Both the position numbers and the translations under genes were made by a program. DNA of 64,000 nucleotides from Ningiella ruwaisensis. Its GTDB lineage: Bacteria > Pseudomonadota > Gammaproteobacteria > Enterobacterales > Alteromonadaceae. This document shows positions 9,701 through 17,612 of the stretch, one piece after another. The notes below the pieces were generated by a model, which was not told the DNA's origin, ran no database searches, and saw only the letters and a list, made by a program, of their open reading frames with translations. Where the stretch lies: positions 62,001 through 126,000 of the forward strand of contig NZ_RAHT01000008.1 of the NCBI RefSeq assembly GCF_004798935.1. Reading direction: 5' to 3'. How positions within the stretch are numbered: position 1 is the first letter of the stretch; the number at the start of each line of letters is the position of its first letter.

Positions 9701-11064
9701 TCAAGATTTACAAACTGAGAAAAGCGGCCATTGAGCGATAAGCTAACTGAATAGGGGTCGGTTACATCCAAAATTTCGATTTGATCGCTCGCTGGATGAT
9801 ACACCGTGACTTCATAGCGATAGAGAGCGCGGTCAAGGTCCATAGAGCCCTCAAAGGTCCAAATACCGCTTGAAGCGTCGTAGCTCATGTCATTTTCAGA
9901 AGCGAGCGTTTTATCATCATTGTAAAGTTTTAAACGAACATTTTGTGCAGTAGGCGCCCAAACCCGCGCAGTGATGCCGTTATCGCTGTAGATTGGTCCA
10001 AGCATGGCTTCATCCGCATCGTTTTCTCCGCTTGTATAAAGCTCATCCAGAACATTGGGAATTTGCAGGCGTGTAGCAGCAACCAATTTATCTTCGCTAT
10101 CATAAGCACCTAAAATAGCTTGCGTTTTTAGTACGGCTTTTGCATCGTCATCGCTCCAGTTTCCGGCAAAAGCCGGCAAGTCAGCTAAATGCGGCGCAAT
10201 GGCTCGTTGCTCGTCCGTCAAATCAAGCTCAGTTAATTCCACCGTTGTGCTATTAAGCACACCATCTTCCAAAGTTATCTCAATATTTGCATCGGGTGAA
10301 TAATGAAGTTTAACCGTATCCACAACTGCAAAATCCACATTCCATAACACGGTTTGCGCATCCAACCAATGAGCTTGCGCGCCCTCAACGGATACTGGCT
10401 GCTCACCTAGTGACATGATTGGAAATTCAAATACTTCCGCAACACCAGATAAGGTAAAGTTCATGCGGGCAAAGTCTGGGTCATCTTGTGAGAGGTTCCC
10501 TTTAAAGTCACCGCCTCCCATTTCTTTTCCTGAATCTTCAGTGCCAATGTGGATGATAAAATTATGGCAAGCGCCGGGCGTGCCTGCATAACCTGGTTTA
10601 AGATCCAGAATCCAATAAGCACCATAATTTGGGTCAATGCCGTCATGTACACGACCATCTGCCCATGCCGTATCAGGATCTGCATATGCATCACAGGCAT
10701 CATTGCTCCAAGTGTGTAGTCTCCATCCTTCGTAAGCTGGATCGTTGGCAGAATTATCTGCATCAACGTCGCCACGATTGTAATACAGCACGGCTTGGTC
10801 TTCTCCGGGGAAAAACACAGGATCCGGCAAGCTTGGATCGGCCGCCACCACGCATGCGTCATTGGTTTCGTTTGGCACAGTAGGCGGTGTACATGCTATA
10901 GGAGGTGGAGGCACACATTGCGTGCCTTCAGCATTTGGTACGTTAGGTACATTACAGGTTAGGGCAACCTCTCCTGGCTCAACACTTGAGCCACCGCAAC
11001 CTGAGAGTATAAATACACTCAGGATGAGGAAAGCTGCACCGATGGCTTTTCTTAAGTTAATCAT
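6712..11064 (-). CDS. pulA: Pullulanase-type GH13 lipoprotein with triple C-terminal starch-binding-like repeats
   Basis: Debranching enzyme for alpha-1,6 links in pullulan, starch or glycogen. I place the start at 11064, where GGAG lies 9 nt upstream and a lipoprotein signal follows (lipobox L-S-G-C, C23), giving 1450 residues; an upstream ATG at 11139 overlaps the receptor stop as ATGA and would add 25 residues. In this numbering the order is: Cys/Pro-rich linker 30-80, pullulanase-associated domain about 90-215, CBM48-like domain about 355-430, GH13 catalytic domain about 470-990 with D-V-V-Y-N-H (region I), R-F-D (nucleophile D725), G-E-G-W (E754) and K-H-D-N-E (D855). Three repeats beginning R-G-x-M-N-G-W-G follow at about 1133, 1241 and 1353 and look like starch-binding beta-sandwiches. 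It is the last gene after its receptor and ends at a strong terminator. Probably surface- or periplasm-anchored. Confidence 0.92.
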   Translation of the reverse strand: MINLRKAIGAAFLILSVFILSGCGGSSVEPGEVALTCNVPNVPNAEGTQCVPPPPIACTPPTVPNETNDACVVAADPSLPDPVFFPGEDQAVLYYNRGDVDADNSANDPAYEGWRLHTWSNDACDAYADPDTAWADGRVHDGIDPNYGAYWILDLKPGYAGTPGACHNFIIHIGTEDSGKEMGGGDFKGNLSQDDPDFARMNFTLSGVAEVFEFPIMSLGEQPVSVEGAQAHWLDAQTVLWNVDFAVVDTVKLHYSPDANIEITLEDGVLNSTTVELTELDLTDEQRAIAPHLADLPAFAGNWSDDDAKAVLKTQAILGAYDSEDKLVAATRLQIPNVLDELYTSGENDADEAMLGPIYSDNGITARVWAPTAQNVRLKLYNDDKTLASENDMSYDASSGIWTFEGSMDLDRALYRYEVTVYHPASDQIEILDVTDPYSVSLSLNGRFSQFVNLDDEDLKPEGWDTHEIPTVENFEDIVIYEGHIREFSARDESTSEANRGKYLAFTELDSAPMQHLATLAEKGMTHFHVLPANDIATINEDPARTVDWTSTIQQFCALAPASDVCNDGTNRNLSIAEVYESYDVLTEPGAAQALAQQLRGFDQFNWGYDPKHFNAPEGSYASDADSEVRIKEMRAMVQGLHEVGLRVALDVVYNHTNASGLFQNSVFDKVVPGYYHRYTIETGDIVRETCCDDTEPRNRMMEKFMEDSLLLWAQQYKFDSFRFDIMSQASKTTMVNLFEAVKAVDPDTYFYGEGWGKNTGPYGDFETANQQNMAGTEIGTFNDRIREAIRQGHIFAAEASDAALSAQDRVKMSMAGTLTDFVLKTSGGSDANTSALGGYAKDPADIINYVSKHDNETLWDQFNYTLPSDITLQERVRAQNIGITLPLMSQGIPFLQIGGDFLRSKSMDRNTYDAGDWFTYTDFTLATNNWNVGLPLAEDNQGRWEEIAQFMYSPERAATMTDIEFAAEVFQEFLSIRSDSPLFRLTTADAIKARVGFHNLGDRQQQGLIVMSLDDGIVEGAEEQPADLDPQYDAVVVVMNSGYEEKSIEVATAAGFELHTIHANSVDPTVRGASFSDTSEGEEIKGTFTVPALTMAVFVKNQGTERGYGLSAFATAGAPDIVPYGDTTIFIRGEMNGWGETNPMTYRGEGVYEATVELTGGTTYAFKVASANWSTVDFGNDDAVVEEDMEKTLVRGQGNLSITPSVTATYIFSLDAFEAESPVLTVTNEEPYVGNPIFIRGSMNGWGTGNELEYDGGRIYRTTIELAAEEHQFKVANDGWSMPNLGGATAADEDVVLTLAENMPVFEGGENLKLTISDAGRYIFVFDTVDLDAPKVRVFAEEFFGGNTVYVRGSMNGWGETDPLVYEGDGVYSVDIDLSGADEAFKVATSDWSTVNLGAFNEAEAAVSVGELKHLNQDGNSGNLTLTPPEAGNYRFEVIGRDVKVIKND

Positions 11065-11135
11065 GCTTGATAACTCCAATGTCTCGCGCCGCATTGGCAA
11101 CGCTTGTTGACTATCTTTAAATGATGCTAAAAATT

Positions 11136-14100
11136 TCATAATGAATACGTTACCCCGAGGAAGTACTGAGTACCGAAGTACTGAATGGTGCCCGTGCGAG
11201 CTTCGCTTCCAAAGTAGCTTTTTGTGGGTTCGTCAGTTAAATTATTAACCTGAAATAAAACCCCTAAATTCTCATTGATTTCGTATGACGCCTGAAAATC
11301 AAGCACTAGCTCTGAATCAAAGTTAACTACCTGGGAATTTACCGCCACCTGTTGCGAAACAAAGGGGTCGCGGTAGCGCGCATTAATCCGCGTTTCAAAC
11401 CCTTCGTACTCCCAGAATAAAGTACCACTAAATACATTTGGTGAAAGTCCCGGCAAATCAGACGAGAATACGCCTCTATTTGGATCCGCTATGCGAATAA
11501 TTTCCGTTTCAGTGTGCGAGAAACTTGCACTGACACCAAGCCCTGACCATAAGTCTGGCAGGAAGGAAAAGACCTGGGTATAAGCCACTTCGACACCGCG
11601 AATATAACCGCCCTCAGAATTATTTACCGCTGTAGTGTAGGCGCCATTTTCAACAGGTACAGTGACCGTCAGCGGAAGACCATTTGCATCTAATACAGGG
11701 ACAAGTGTTCCATCTCCGCTGTCTTCCTGAACTATTAAGTCAACTTCCTCAGGCACATTGAAGCCATTCGCTCTGAAGTCATAAGGGTCGGTAGTATTTC
11801 TGTCTACGAACGATTGAATATCTTTGTAAAATAGAGCGACTACTATCGCGCCGTCAGTTTCAGTGAAATAGTGTTCAAATGAAAGGTCATACTGGTTTGC
11901 GTAAAAAGGTCGCAGGTAAGGGCTGTTGTCAGCCTGTCCTGAAACTGTTGCCTCACCGCGTACTGTGATGATACCTGTATCAATATCGCGCTCTGCGATA
12001 GGTCTGAAAACATCCACTCGGGAGTTTGCAAACATTTCGTTAATTGGCGCTCTTCCCATTACTTTTGCAGCAGCAAAACGAACATAGCTACTGTCGGTAA
12101 TTTGAAAGTTGAGGTTGAGTGAAGGTAAATAATCAGTATAGGTGTCTTCTAAAATGACTGAGCGGAATTGATCAGTCGCTAAACCTGTTTCATCGCGAAT
12201 GATTTCTGCACCGGCATTTACATCTCCACCAACATCTTGCAAGAATGTCGATGCTTGCTTTGAGTCCACCATACGAACACCTAAATTACCGGTGACGGCA
12301 ATATCGCCAACATAAGTATCAATATTCGCCATCAAATAGGCTGCCGTCACTTCTTCATAGACTTCGCCGCTTTGCAACACAGACCATGAGGTATCTGCGC
12401 CTAACAATACGCCCTCAGGTGCATTAATGACCCCGTCATACCCCCCAAAAGTTTGACGAGGCTGTGGAATGCCACCTGGGAACCATGCATTTAAAGCAGC
12501 ATCTAAATCAATCGACAAATAGCTGGGGAAATAGCCAAAATCGCCTTCCCAATTGACAACTTCAACCATATCTTGTGTTAAACGCAAAGGTGGCTGCGTG
12601 GTAGAGAAATCTGAATCACTTCCGTATTCAAACACGCTTCGGTCATTGGTATAGGTTCTATCTGAATATCGAGCTCCAAATTCTATGCTGGAGAGAAAGT
12701 CATTGCTCAACTCGTAGCGAAAATCAACGCGATAGGCGTCAAGTTCGTCTGAGTTTTGAAAGGGATAAATACCATATTTGGATACCAATACTCGGTTAAT
12801 ATCTGAAAATGCATCCGCTTGACTAAAGCCCAGATCAGGCAAATCCAGACCATTTAAGCGATAGCTGATGGATACATTAGTATCGAGTTCCGGGTCTTCT
12901 GCATTTGCATCCTCAGACACCAAAGACCATAACAATCCATTTCTAAAGTCACTCTCGGCAGAAGAATGAGAAATATCAAAATTCATTGACCAGCGATCAG
13001 TTATTTGCCAGTCACCATTAAGGCCCAGGTTTTTGATCCTGTCGAAGTCCTGATTATCATCGTTAACCAACTCCACGCGTGTAAATCCAGAGCCTGAGCG
13101 ATTAAATGTGCCACCGATAACATGGTTATCCACCACAACTGGATTGGCAATAGCAACATTTGGCGCCTCTAACTTAACCCTGAAGCCCCTCGCAAATTCT
13201 TCTGAATCAAACTCAGAATAAAAAGCATCTGCTTTGAGAGTAAAATTATCGACCGGAGCCCACTCTAAAGAGGCAACATAGCCATTGCGCGTTTCTGCCC
13301 CACCCTTGTGCTGCATTTCAAAGCCTTCACCTACGCGTTCACAGGCAACGCATTGATCTGCTTCGGCAACATTTGGATTAAAGTTTTCTCTATCGCCTGC
13401 TACCCCATCAACGTCAACTTCACGGTTGTAGGCCAAGCCGATAAACTGCGTAGACACACTCGGTTGGTACAAGCGCGCATATCCAAGCGCTAAACCTAAG
13501 GTGCGATCTAAAAACTGTCCTTGATAAGAAAAACTGATACGGTGACCAAACTCATCTGCATCTGCTACCTCGCCTGCTCTGTCATTAAACATGCCGCGAA
13601 CGTTAGCGTTAAACTTATGTTCTTCAGTATTGGATAGCGGGTTTGCCGTTTGTAATTCAACCGTGCCTGCCACACCACCTTCAATTAATGAGGCTTTAGG
13701 TGATTTATATACGGCACCAGATGTGATGAGCTCAGAGGGATATTGGTCAAATTCTATGGCTCGACTTCCGCTTGTAGATACTTGTTCCCTGCCGTTAAGC
13801 GTAGAAAATACAAAATCTCCGGATAAACCGCGAATGTTGATTTCTGCTGCCTGACCGCCAGTTCTTACCGCAGAAATACCGGGCAAGCGCGTGAGCGCAT
13901 CGGCAATAGATACGTCTGGTAAACCGCCTAAATCGTCGGCAGATAATTGTTCAGTAACGGTATCGCTAAAGCGCTTTGCGTTTAAAGACTTAATAAGACT
14001 GGTCCCAAAACTGCGTACCTCGATGACTTCAACATCTTCTTCTGCAGGCGTGGTGGGCGCTGTTGGCGCTTCTTCCTGTGCATACAGGGGTAGGCTTCCC

Positions 14101-14159
14101 ATTAGCAAACCACTGGCGACAAAAGCGCTGGTGATAAGGTTGGGCTTAAATTTTTTCAT
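11136..14159 (-). CDS. TonB-dependent outer-membrane receptor, probably for malto-oligosaccharides
   Basis: A 1007-residue receptor. A signal peptide (residues 1-27, ending L-Y-A) is followed by a TonB-box-like V-E-V-I-E-V segment near 43-48, a plug domain (about 60-190, with the L-P-D-V-S-I-A-D-A-L and N-I-R-G-L motifs) and a long beta-barrel ending in an aromatic-rich strand (Y-F-L-G-V-T-Y-S-L). It belongs to the large receptor class common in Alteromonadales and Caulobacter carbohydrate loci. The substrate is inferred from the pullulanase that follows, whose alternative ATG overlaps this stop codon. Two copies of a LacI-type palindrome 147-191 nt upstream of the ATG suggest control by a sugar-responsive repressor. 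Confidence 0.92.
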   Translation of the reverse strand: MKKFKPNLITSAFVASGLLMGSLPLYAQEEAPTAPTTPAEEDVEVIEVRSFGTSLIKSLNAKRFSDTVTEQLSADDLGGLPDVSIADALTRLPGISAVRTGGQAAEINIRGLSGDFVFSTLNGREQVSTSGSRAIEFDQYPSELITSGAVYKSPKASLIEGGVAGTVELQTANPLSNTEEHKFNANVRGMFNDRAGEVADADEFGHRISFSYQGQFLDRTLGLALGYARLYQPSVSTQFIGLAYNREVDVDGVAGDRENFNPNVAEADQCVACERVGEGFEMQHKGGAETRNGYVASLEWAPVDNFTLKADAFYSEFDSEEFARGFRVKLEAPNVAIANPVVVDNHVIGGTFNRSGSGFTRVELVNDDNQDFDRIKNLGLNGDWQITDRWSMNFDISHSSAESDFRNGLLWSLVSEDANAEDPELDTNVSISYRLNGLDLPDLGFSQADAFSDINRVLVSKYGIYPFQNSDELDAYRVDFRYELSNDFLSSIEFGARYSDRTYTNDRSVFEYGSDSDFSTTQPPLRLTQDMVEVVNWEGDFGYFPSYLSIDLDAALNAWFPGGIPQPRQTFGGYDGVINAPEGVLLGADTSWSVLQSGEVYEEVTAAYLMANIDTYVGDIAVTGNLGVRMVDSKQASTFLQDVGGDVNAGAEIIRDETGLATDQFRSVILEDTYTDYLPSLNLNFQITDSSYVRFAAAKVMGRAPINEMFANSRVDVFRPIAERDIDTGIITVRGEATVSGQADNSPYLRPFYANQYDLSFEHYFTETDGAIVVALFYKDIQSFVDRNTTDPYDFRANGFNVPEEVDLIVQEDSGDGTLVPVLDANGLPLTVTVPVENGAYTTAVNNSEGGYIRGVEVAYTQVFSFLPDLWSGLGVSASFSHTETEIIRIADPNRGVFSSDLPGLSPNVFSGTLFWEYEGFETRINARYRDPFVSQQVAVNSQVVNFDSELVLDFQASYEINENLGVLFQVNNLTDEPTKSYFGSEARTGTIQYFGTQYFLGVTYSL

Positions 14160-14305
14160 AAGTGTGTCCCGTAACTCTAAATAAGTGCGTATGGTTGAGG
14201 CAGGCAGCTTTTGACTAAAAACAATATTGTTTTTTGACGCGAGTAAAGCGCACTGCTACTCCAATTATGAAATGTTACATTTAAGTAAATTTTTTAACAT
14301 CTGCG

Positions 14306-14319
14306 TGCATACGTATTCA
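14306..14319. promoter_or_regulatory. LacI-type operator, copy 1
   Basis: TGCATACGTATTCA, a near-palindrome centred on CG (perfect core ATACGTAT). Central-CG palindromes are typical of LacI-family regulators. It lies 147 nt upstream of the receptor ATG at 14159 and is identical to copy 2. Confidence 0.75.
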
Positions 14320-14336
14320 TAAGCGAGAATCTGAGA

Positions 14337-14350
14337 TGCATACGTATTCA
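14337..14350. promoter_or_regulatory. LacI-type operator, copy 2
   Basis: Identical 14-mer TGCATACGTATTCA, 31 bp from copy 1 (about three helical turns), so two dimers could bind the same DNA face. The rest of the 268-bp gap between 14160 and 14427 shows no gene or clear terminator. Confidence 0.75.
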
Positions 14351-14427
14351 TCAGATGTATGTTGGATGGGGATTATCTAACTGAAACGATTAAGAAATTT
14401 TACGGGATAATGGTCAGGCAACATGCC

Positions 14428-15960
14428 CTAAACGATTGTATTAAAATTTAACATGCAGCCGGAAAAGTACCGTTTTAAATCGTAATCTTTGTAAAGATCT
14501 CCGGTACCAGGTTGATTTGGTGCCAAATTCGGAAATACACCATATCCGGCAAGCAGGCAATGCCAGGAAGCATTGCCAAAATGGGAGTGAAGATTCTGTC
14601 TTTTAATTTCCTTTGCCAGGTCGCCTTTGTTGTACCAAACATGAAGCAAGGCTTTCAATGAATCCGAAATGGCTGAGTTGTTGCGATTGTCTTTCCAATA
14701 ATCGCTATCATCGCGTGAATTTAACTTATAATGTGCAACAATGTAGTTTCGAACCGCATCAAAATTAACACGGATTTTTTGATTATATCCAGCTCGATGC
14801 TTCGCGCTGAAATTGCCTTGTGAAAACGCATCGATAAATTCTTCGATGCTGGTCTGAACCAGATGCAAAGCAGTGGCCTCAAGCGGTTCAATAAAGCCCT
14901 GAGCCAAACCCAAGCCCAGGCAGTTTTTTGCCCAGTGCTCGCTAACCTGTCCTACTTTCATTTTAAGGTGTTTTGCAGGAGTGTCTGAATCCAGCAAGCC
15001 AAGATGCTGCCTTAGTTCTTGCTCTGCCTTGTCTGCACTGATGTATCGACTCGAATAAACATATCCATTGCCGGTTCGATTGGTAAGCGGAATTTGCCAG
15101 GCCCATCCGTGAGAAAGCGCTGTCGCCTGAGTTTGATTCTCAAGAGGATTAAGCGCTTCAGAAGGAATAGCAACGGCGGCGTCGTTGAATAAGTTATCTG
15201 CAAATGATTCAAACTCAACGTTCAGTGCTTGCTGTAATAGTAAACTTTCAAAGCCAGTGCAGTCGATGAAAAAATCTCCGCGGATTTCTTCACCACTTTC
15301 TAAATGCAGAGATTTGATTTCTCCCTGTTCATTTTGAGCAACAGAGGCAATATCCCCTTGAATATGATTAACCCCTAGGGACTTTGCCCGTTTTGCTAGA
15401 AATTGACCGAGCAATGCAGAGTCGAAGTGGTATCCGTATTCAATCTCAAATGGAAAATTAGGCGGTGTAATAGGCGATTTTCGTTGTGCGGCTAGCCAGC
15501 CATTAATTAAAAACTTTTCAGGGCGAGTTTCTACGTCCAGTCCCAAACGTCGGGTGTAACAATTAACGTAAAACCTTCGCTCGGTAAAAGCATCTAATTG
15601 CGAAATGAATGGATGAGCATAAGTGTTAAAGGCAGCCTTTGGACTCCAGCCATTAAACTGAATGCTGACTTTGTGCGTGGCATTACATGCGGGCATCCAT
15701 TCGCTTTCCGGGATCTCAAGCTTCTCAAAAAAACGTTTTAGTGACGGCGTTGAACCCTCGCCCACTCCAATAATACCGATACTTGGTGACTCGACTAAAT
15801 CGATAGATATATGTTTATCCTTCCAGGCATGCTGTAAAAGGCTGGCTGCCATCCAACCAGCCGTGCCGCCGCCGGCAATAACAATCTTCATTCGTTTGCC
15901 GTTATTTTTGTGCTGACTGTTGTTGTGTTCAACTTTGATGGACTGATTATGCTTATTCAT
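14428..15960 (-). CDS. Flavin-dependent tryptophan-halogenase-like protein 1
   Basis: A 510-residue flavoprotein of the PrnA/tryptophan halogenase family. The FAD-binding motif G-G-G-T-A-G-W is at about 30-36, the candidate catalytic lysine is K97 (in T-H-K-V-S-I-Q-F), and the family signature WxWxIP is W286-A-W-Q-I-P291. These residues are those expected for hypohalous-acid/chloramine chemistry using FADH2, O2 and halide. The first 23 residues are unusually rich in Asn, His and Lys; an internal ATG at residue 24 would start the protein in the normal place for the family, so the true start may be 15891. It follows halogenase 2 after a 30-bp gap, probably in one operon. No flavin reductase is nearby. 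The substrate is unknown; free tryptophan is not implied. Confidence 0.85.
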   Translation of the reverse strand: MNKHNQSIKVEHNNSQHKNNGKRMKIVIAGGGTAGWMAASLLQHAWKDKHISIDLVESPSIGIIGVGEGSTPSLKRFFEKLEIPESEWMPACNATHKVSIQFNGWSPKAAFNTYAHPFISQLDAFTERRFYVNCYTRRLGLDVETRPEKFLINGWLAAQRKSPITPPNFPFEIEYGYHFDSALLGQFLAKRAKSLGVNHIQGDIASVAQNEQGEIKSLHLESGEEIRGDFFIDCTGFESLLLQQALNVEFESFADNLFNDAAVAIPSEALNPLENQTQATALSHGWAWQIPLTNRTGNGYVYSSRYISADKAEQELRQHLGLLDSDTPAKHLKMKVGQVSEHWAKNCLGLGLAQGFIEPLEATALHLVQTSIEEFIDAFSQGNFSAKHRAGYNQKIRVNFDAVRNYIVAHYKLNSRDDSDYWKDNRNNSAISDSLKALLHVWYNKGDLAKEIKRQNLHSHFGNASWHCLLAGYGVFPNLAPNQPGTGDLYKDYDLKRYFSGCMLNFNTIV

Positions 15961-15990
15961 TTTAGTGTAAATTCTGCTGCGCTTGCGGCG

Positions 15991-17481
15991 TTAAGCATTC
16001 AGATACTGCTTAATAAAATCATCATGTGGCAACATCTTGCTCAAAGGCTGATGTTTAGCATGCCGTATTTTATCTAAGGTATCTTTCAATTGCGCTTGCG
16101 GTAAAACGTTTGCTGCAGGATGATAATCTTCAGGTTCAATTCCCTGGCCCAACATCACTTGTAGCCAGGAGGCATCTTTAAATATATCATGCTGGTCGTT
16201 AAAAATGGCACCTACTTCCTTAAACGCAGCTATTTTTTGTTCGAGCCGATGCGGTAGCTTCAATCTGCGCATATCATTCCAAAAATCACTGTCGTCTCGC
16301 TCGTTAACCACATAATGCAATACGATGAAGTCTCGTATTGTTTCATACTCGGTAACAGATTCCTCGTTGTATAAATCAATAGCAGCCTGGCGAATACCAT
16401 CATGAGGAAAGAGCTTTAGCAGGCGCACAATCGCGGACTGGATCAGATGAATACTTGTACTTTCTAAAGGCTCCAGGAAGCCACTGGACAGCCCCACAGC
16501 AACAACATTTTTATGCCACTGTCTTGCTGTGCGACCGGTTTTGAAGTGTATTTTTCTAACATCGTTTACCGGCGTAGACTCTAAATGACTCAAAAGCGTT
16601 CGTTCAGCATCCTCATCTGACAAATAATCTGAGCAGTAAACGATTCCATTGCCATTCCGATGCGTTAGCGGAATACGCCACTGCCAAGCAGCTTCATGGG
16701 CAATACTGCGCGTGTAGGGGAGCGTCTTTTCAAAACGCTCTGTTTGTACTGCCAGAGCAGTATTGGCCGGTAATAAATTCGACCAGTCTAAATATTCAAC
16801 ACCCAGCGTTTTTTGAATAAGCAGCGCACGAATACCTGTGCAATCTACAAAGAGGTCACCCTCTATTTGATGTCCATCCTTGAGCTGTAGACCAGTGATA
16901 AACCCTGTATTCTCATCCGTTTTAACATGCTCAATGATCCCTTCTGTTCGTTTAACACCGCCTTTTTCGGCCCGTTTTCTTAAAAAACGGCCATATAGCG
17001 CTGAATCAAAATGATAGGCATAAGGTACTTGGTATACTGGATTTGGTGTATTGATTTTATTGAAAATTTCTTTTTCACAGCACAAATAATTAAGGTCGTA
17101 ATGCCACAGTGATTCACGTACGCCCTCTTTTTTTGCTCTTAACCAATAGTGCTGAAAATTACAAAAACCCAAGTTGGCGCCAGGTGCACCGAAGGTATGA
17201 AAATAGCTTTCACCTTTTTTCTTCCAGTTGTCGAATTTGATCGCTAACTTAATTGTACCGTTGGTTTCTCGTAAGAACTCTTTTTCATCTAAACCTAAAT
17301 ATTCATTGAAAATTTGTATGGGGGGGATCGTGGCTTCACCCACGCCAACAATGCCGATATCTTCTGACTCAACCAGCTCTATCTCGACTTGTTTATGCAG
17401 AACACGTTGCATGAGTGCCGCTGTCATCCATCCAGCCGTTCCGCCGCCGGCGATCACTACTTTTTTTATGGGCTTTTGCAT
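15991..17481 (-). CDS. Flavin-dependent tryptophan-halogenase-like protein 2
   Basis: A 496-residue paralogue of the next gene downstream. G-G-G-T-A-G-W lies at 12-18, the candidate catalytic lysine is K78 (T-I-K-L-A-I-K-F), and W266-Q-W-R-I-P271 matches the WxWxIP halogenase signature that blocks monooxygenase chemistry. The core motifs are intact, so both enzymes are probably active. It lies 131 bp downstream of the second TonB receptor, but a strong terminator at 17564-17599 intervenes, so it either has its own promoter or is expressed by readthrough. Halogenase-like genes beside TonB receptors are a recurring arrangement in marine bacteria and Caulobacterales (family knowledge); their physiological substrate is generally unknown. 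Confidence 0.87.
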   Translation of the reverse strand: MQKPIKKVVIAGGGTAGWMTAALMQRVLHKQVEIELVESEDIGIVGVGEATIPPIQIFNEYLGLDEKEFLRETNGTIKLAIKFDNWKKKGESYFHTFGAPGANLGFCNFQHYWLRAKKEGVRESLWHYDLNYLCCEKEIFNKINTPNPVYQVPYAYHFDSALYGRFLRKRAEKGGVKRTEGIIEHVKTDENTGFITGLQLKDGHQIEGDLFVDCTGIRALLIQKTLGVEYLDWSNLLPANTALAVQTERFEKTLPYTRSIAHEAAWQWRIPLTHRNGNGIVYCSDYLSDEDAERTLLSHLESTPVNDVRKIHFKTGRTARQWHKNVVAVGLSSGFLEPLESTSIHLIQSAIVRLLKLFPHDGIRQAAIDLYNEESVTEYETIRDFIVLHYVVNERDDSDFWNDMRRLKLPHRLEQKIAAFKEVGAIFNDQHDIFKDASWLQVMLGQGIEPEDYHPAANVLPQAQLKDTLDKIRHAKHQPLSKMLPHDDFIKQYLNA

Positions 17482-17563
17482 TTACATCATCCCTTTGAAT
17501 TTTTATATCTAAGTTCGGCATTAGGGTTATACCAAAACTCATCAAACTTAGACATAAAAAGTC

Positions 17564-17599
17564 AAAAAAAAGCCCCTAGCCAATTGGCTAGAGGCTTTT
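17564..17599 (-). terminator. Rho-independent terminator after the second TonB receptor
   Basis: On the minus strand a 12-bp stem (AAGCCTCTAGCC paired with GGCTAGGGGCTT, one G-U pair, AATT loop) is followed by eight T. It lies 14 nt after the stop codon at 17613 and separates the receptor from the halogenase pair. Confidence 0.9.
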
Positions 17600-17612
17600 A
17601 CAGTTTCATTTA

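Noticed and set aside
15891-15960. Asn/His-rich 23-residue leader of halogenase 1 as a signal peptide
   Set aside because: It has no hydrophobic core; a late start codon at residue 24 is more likely.
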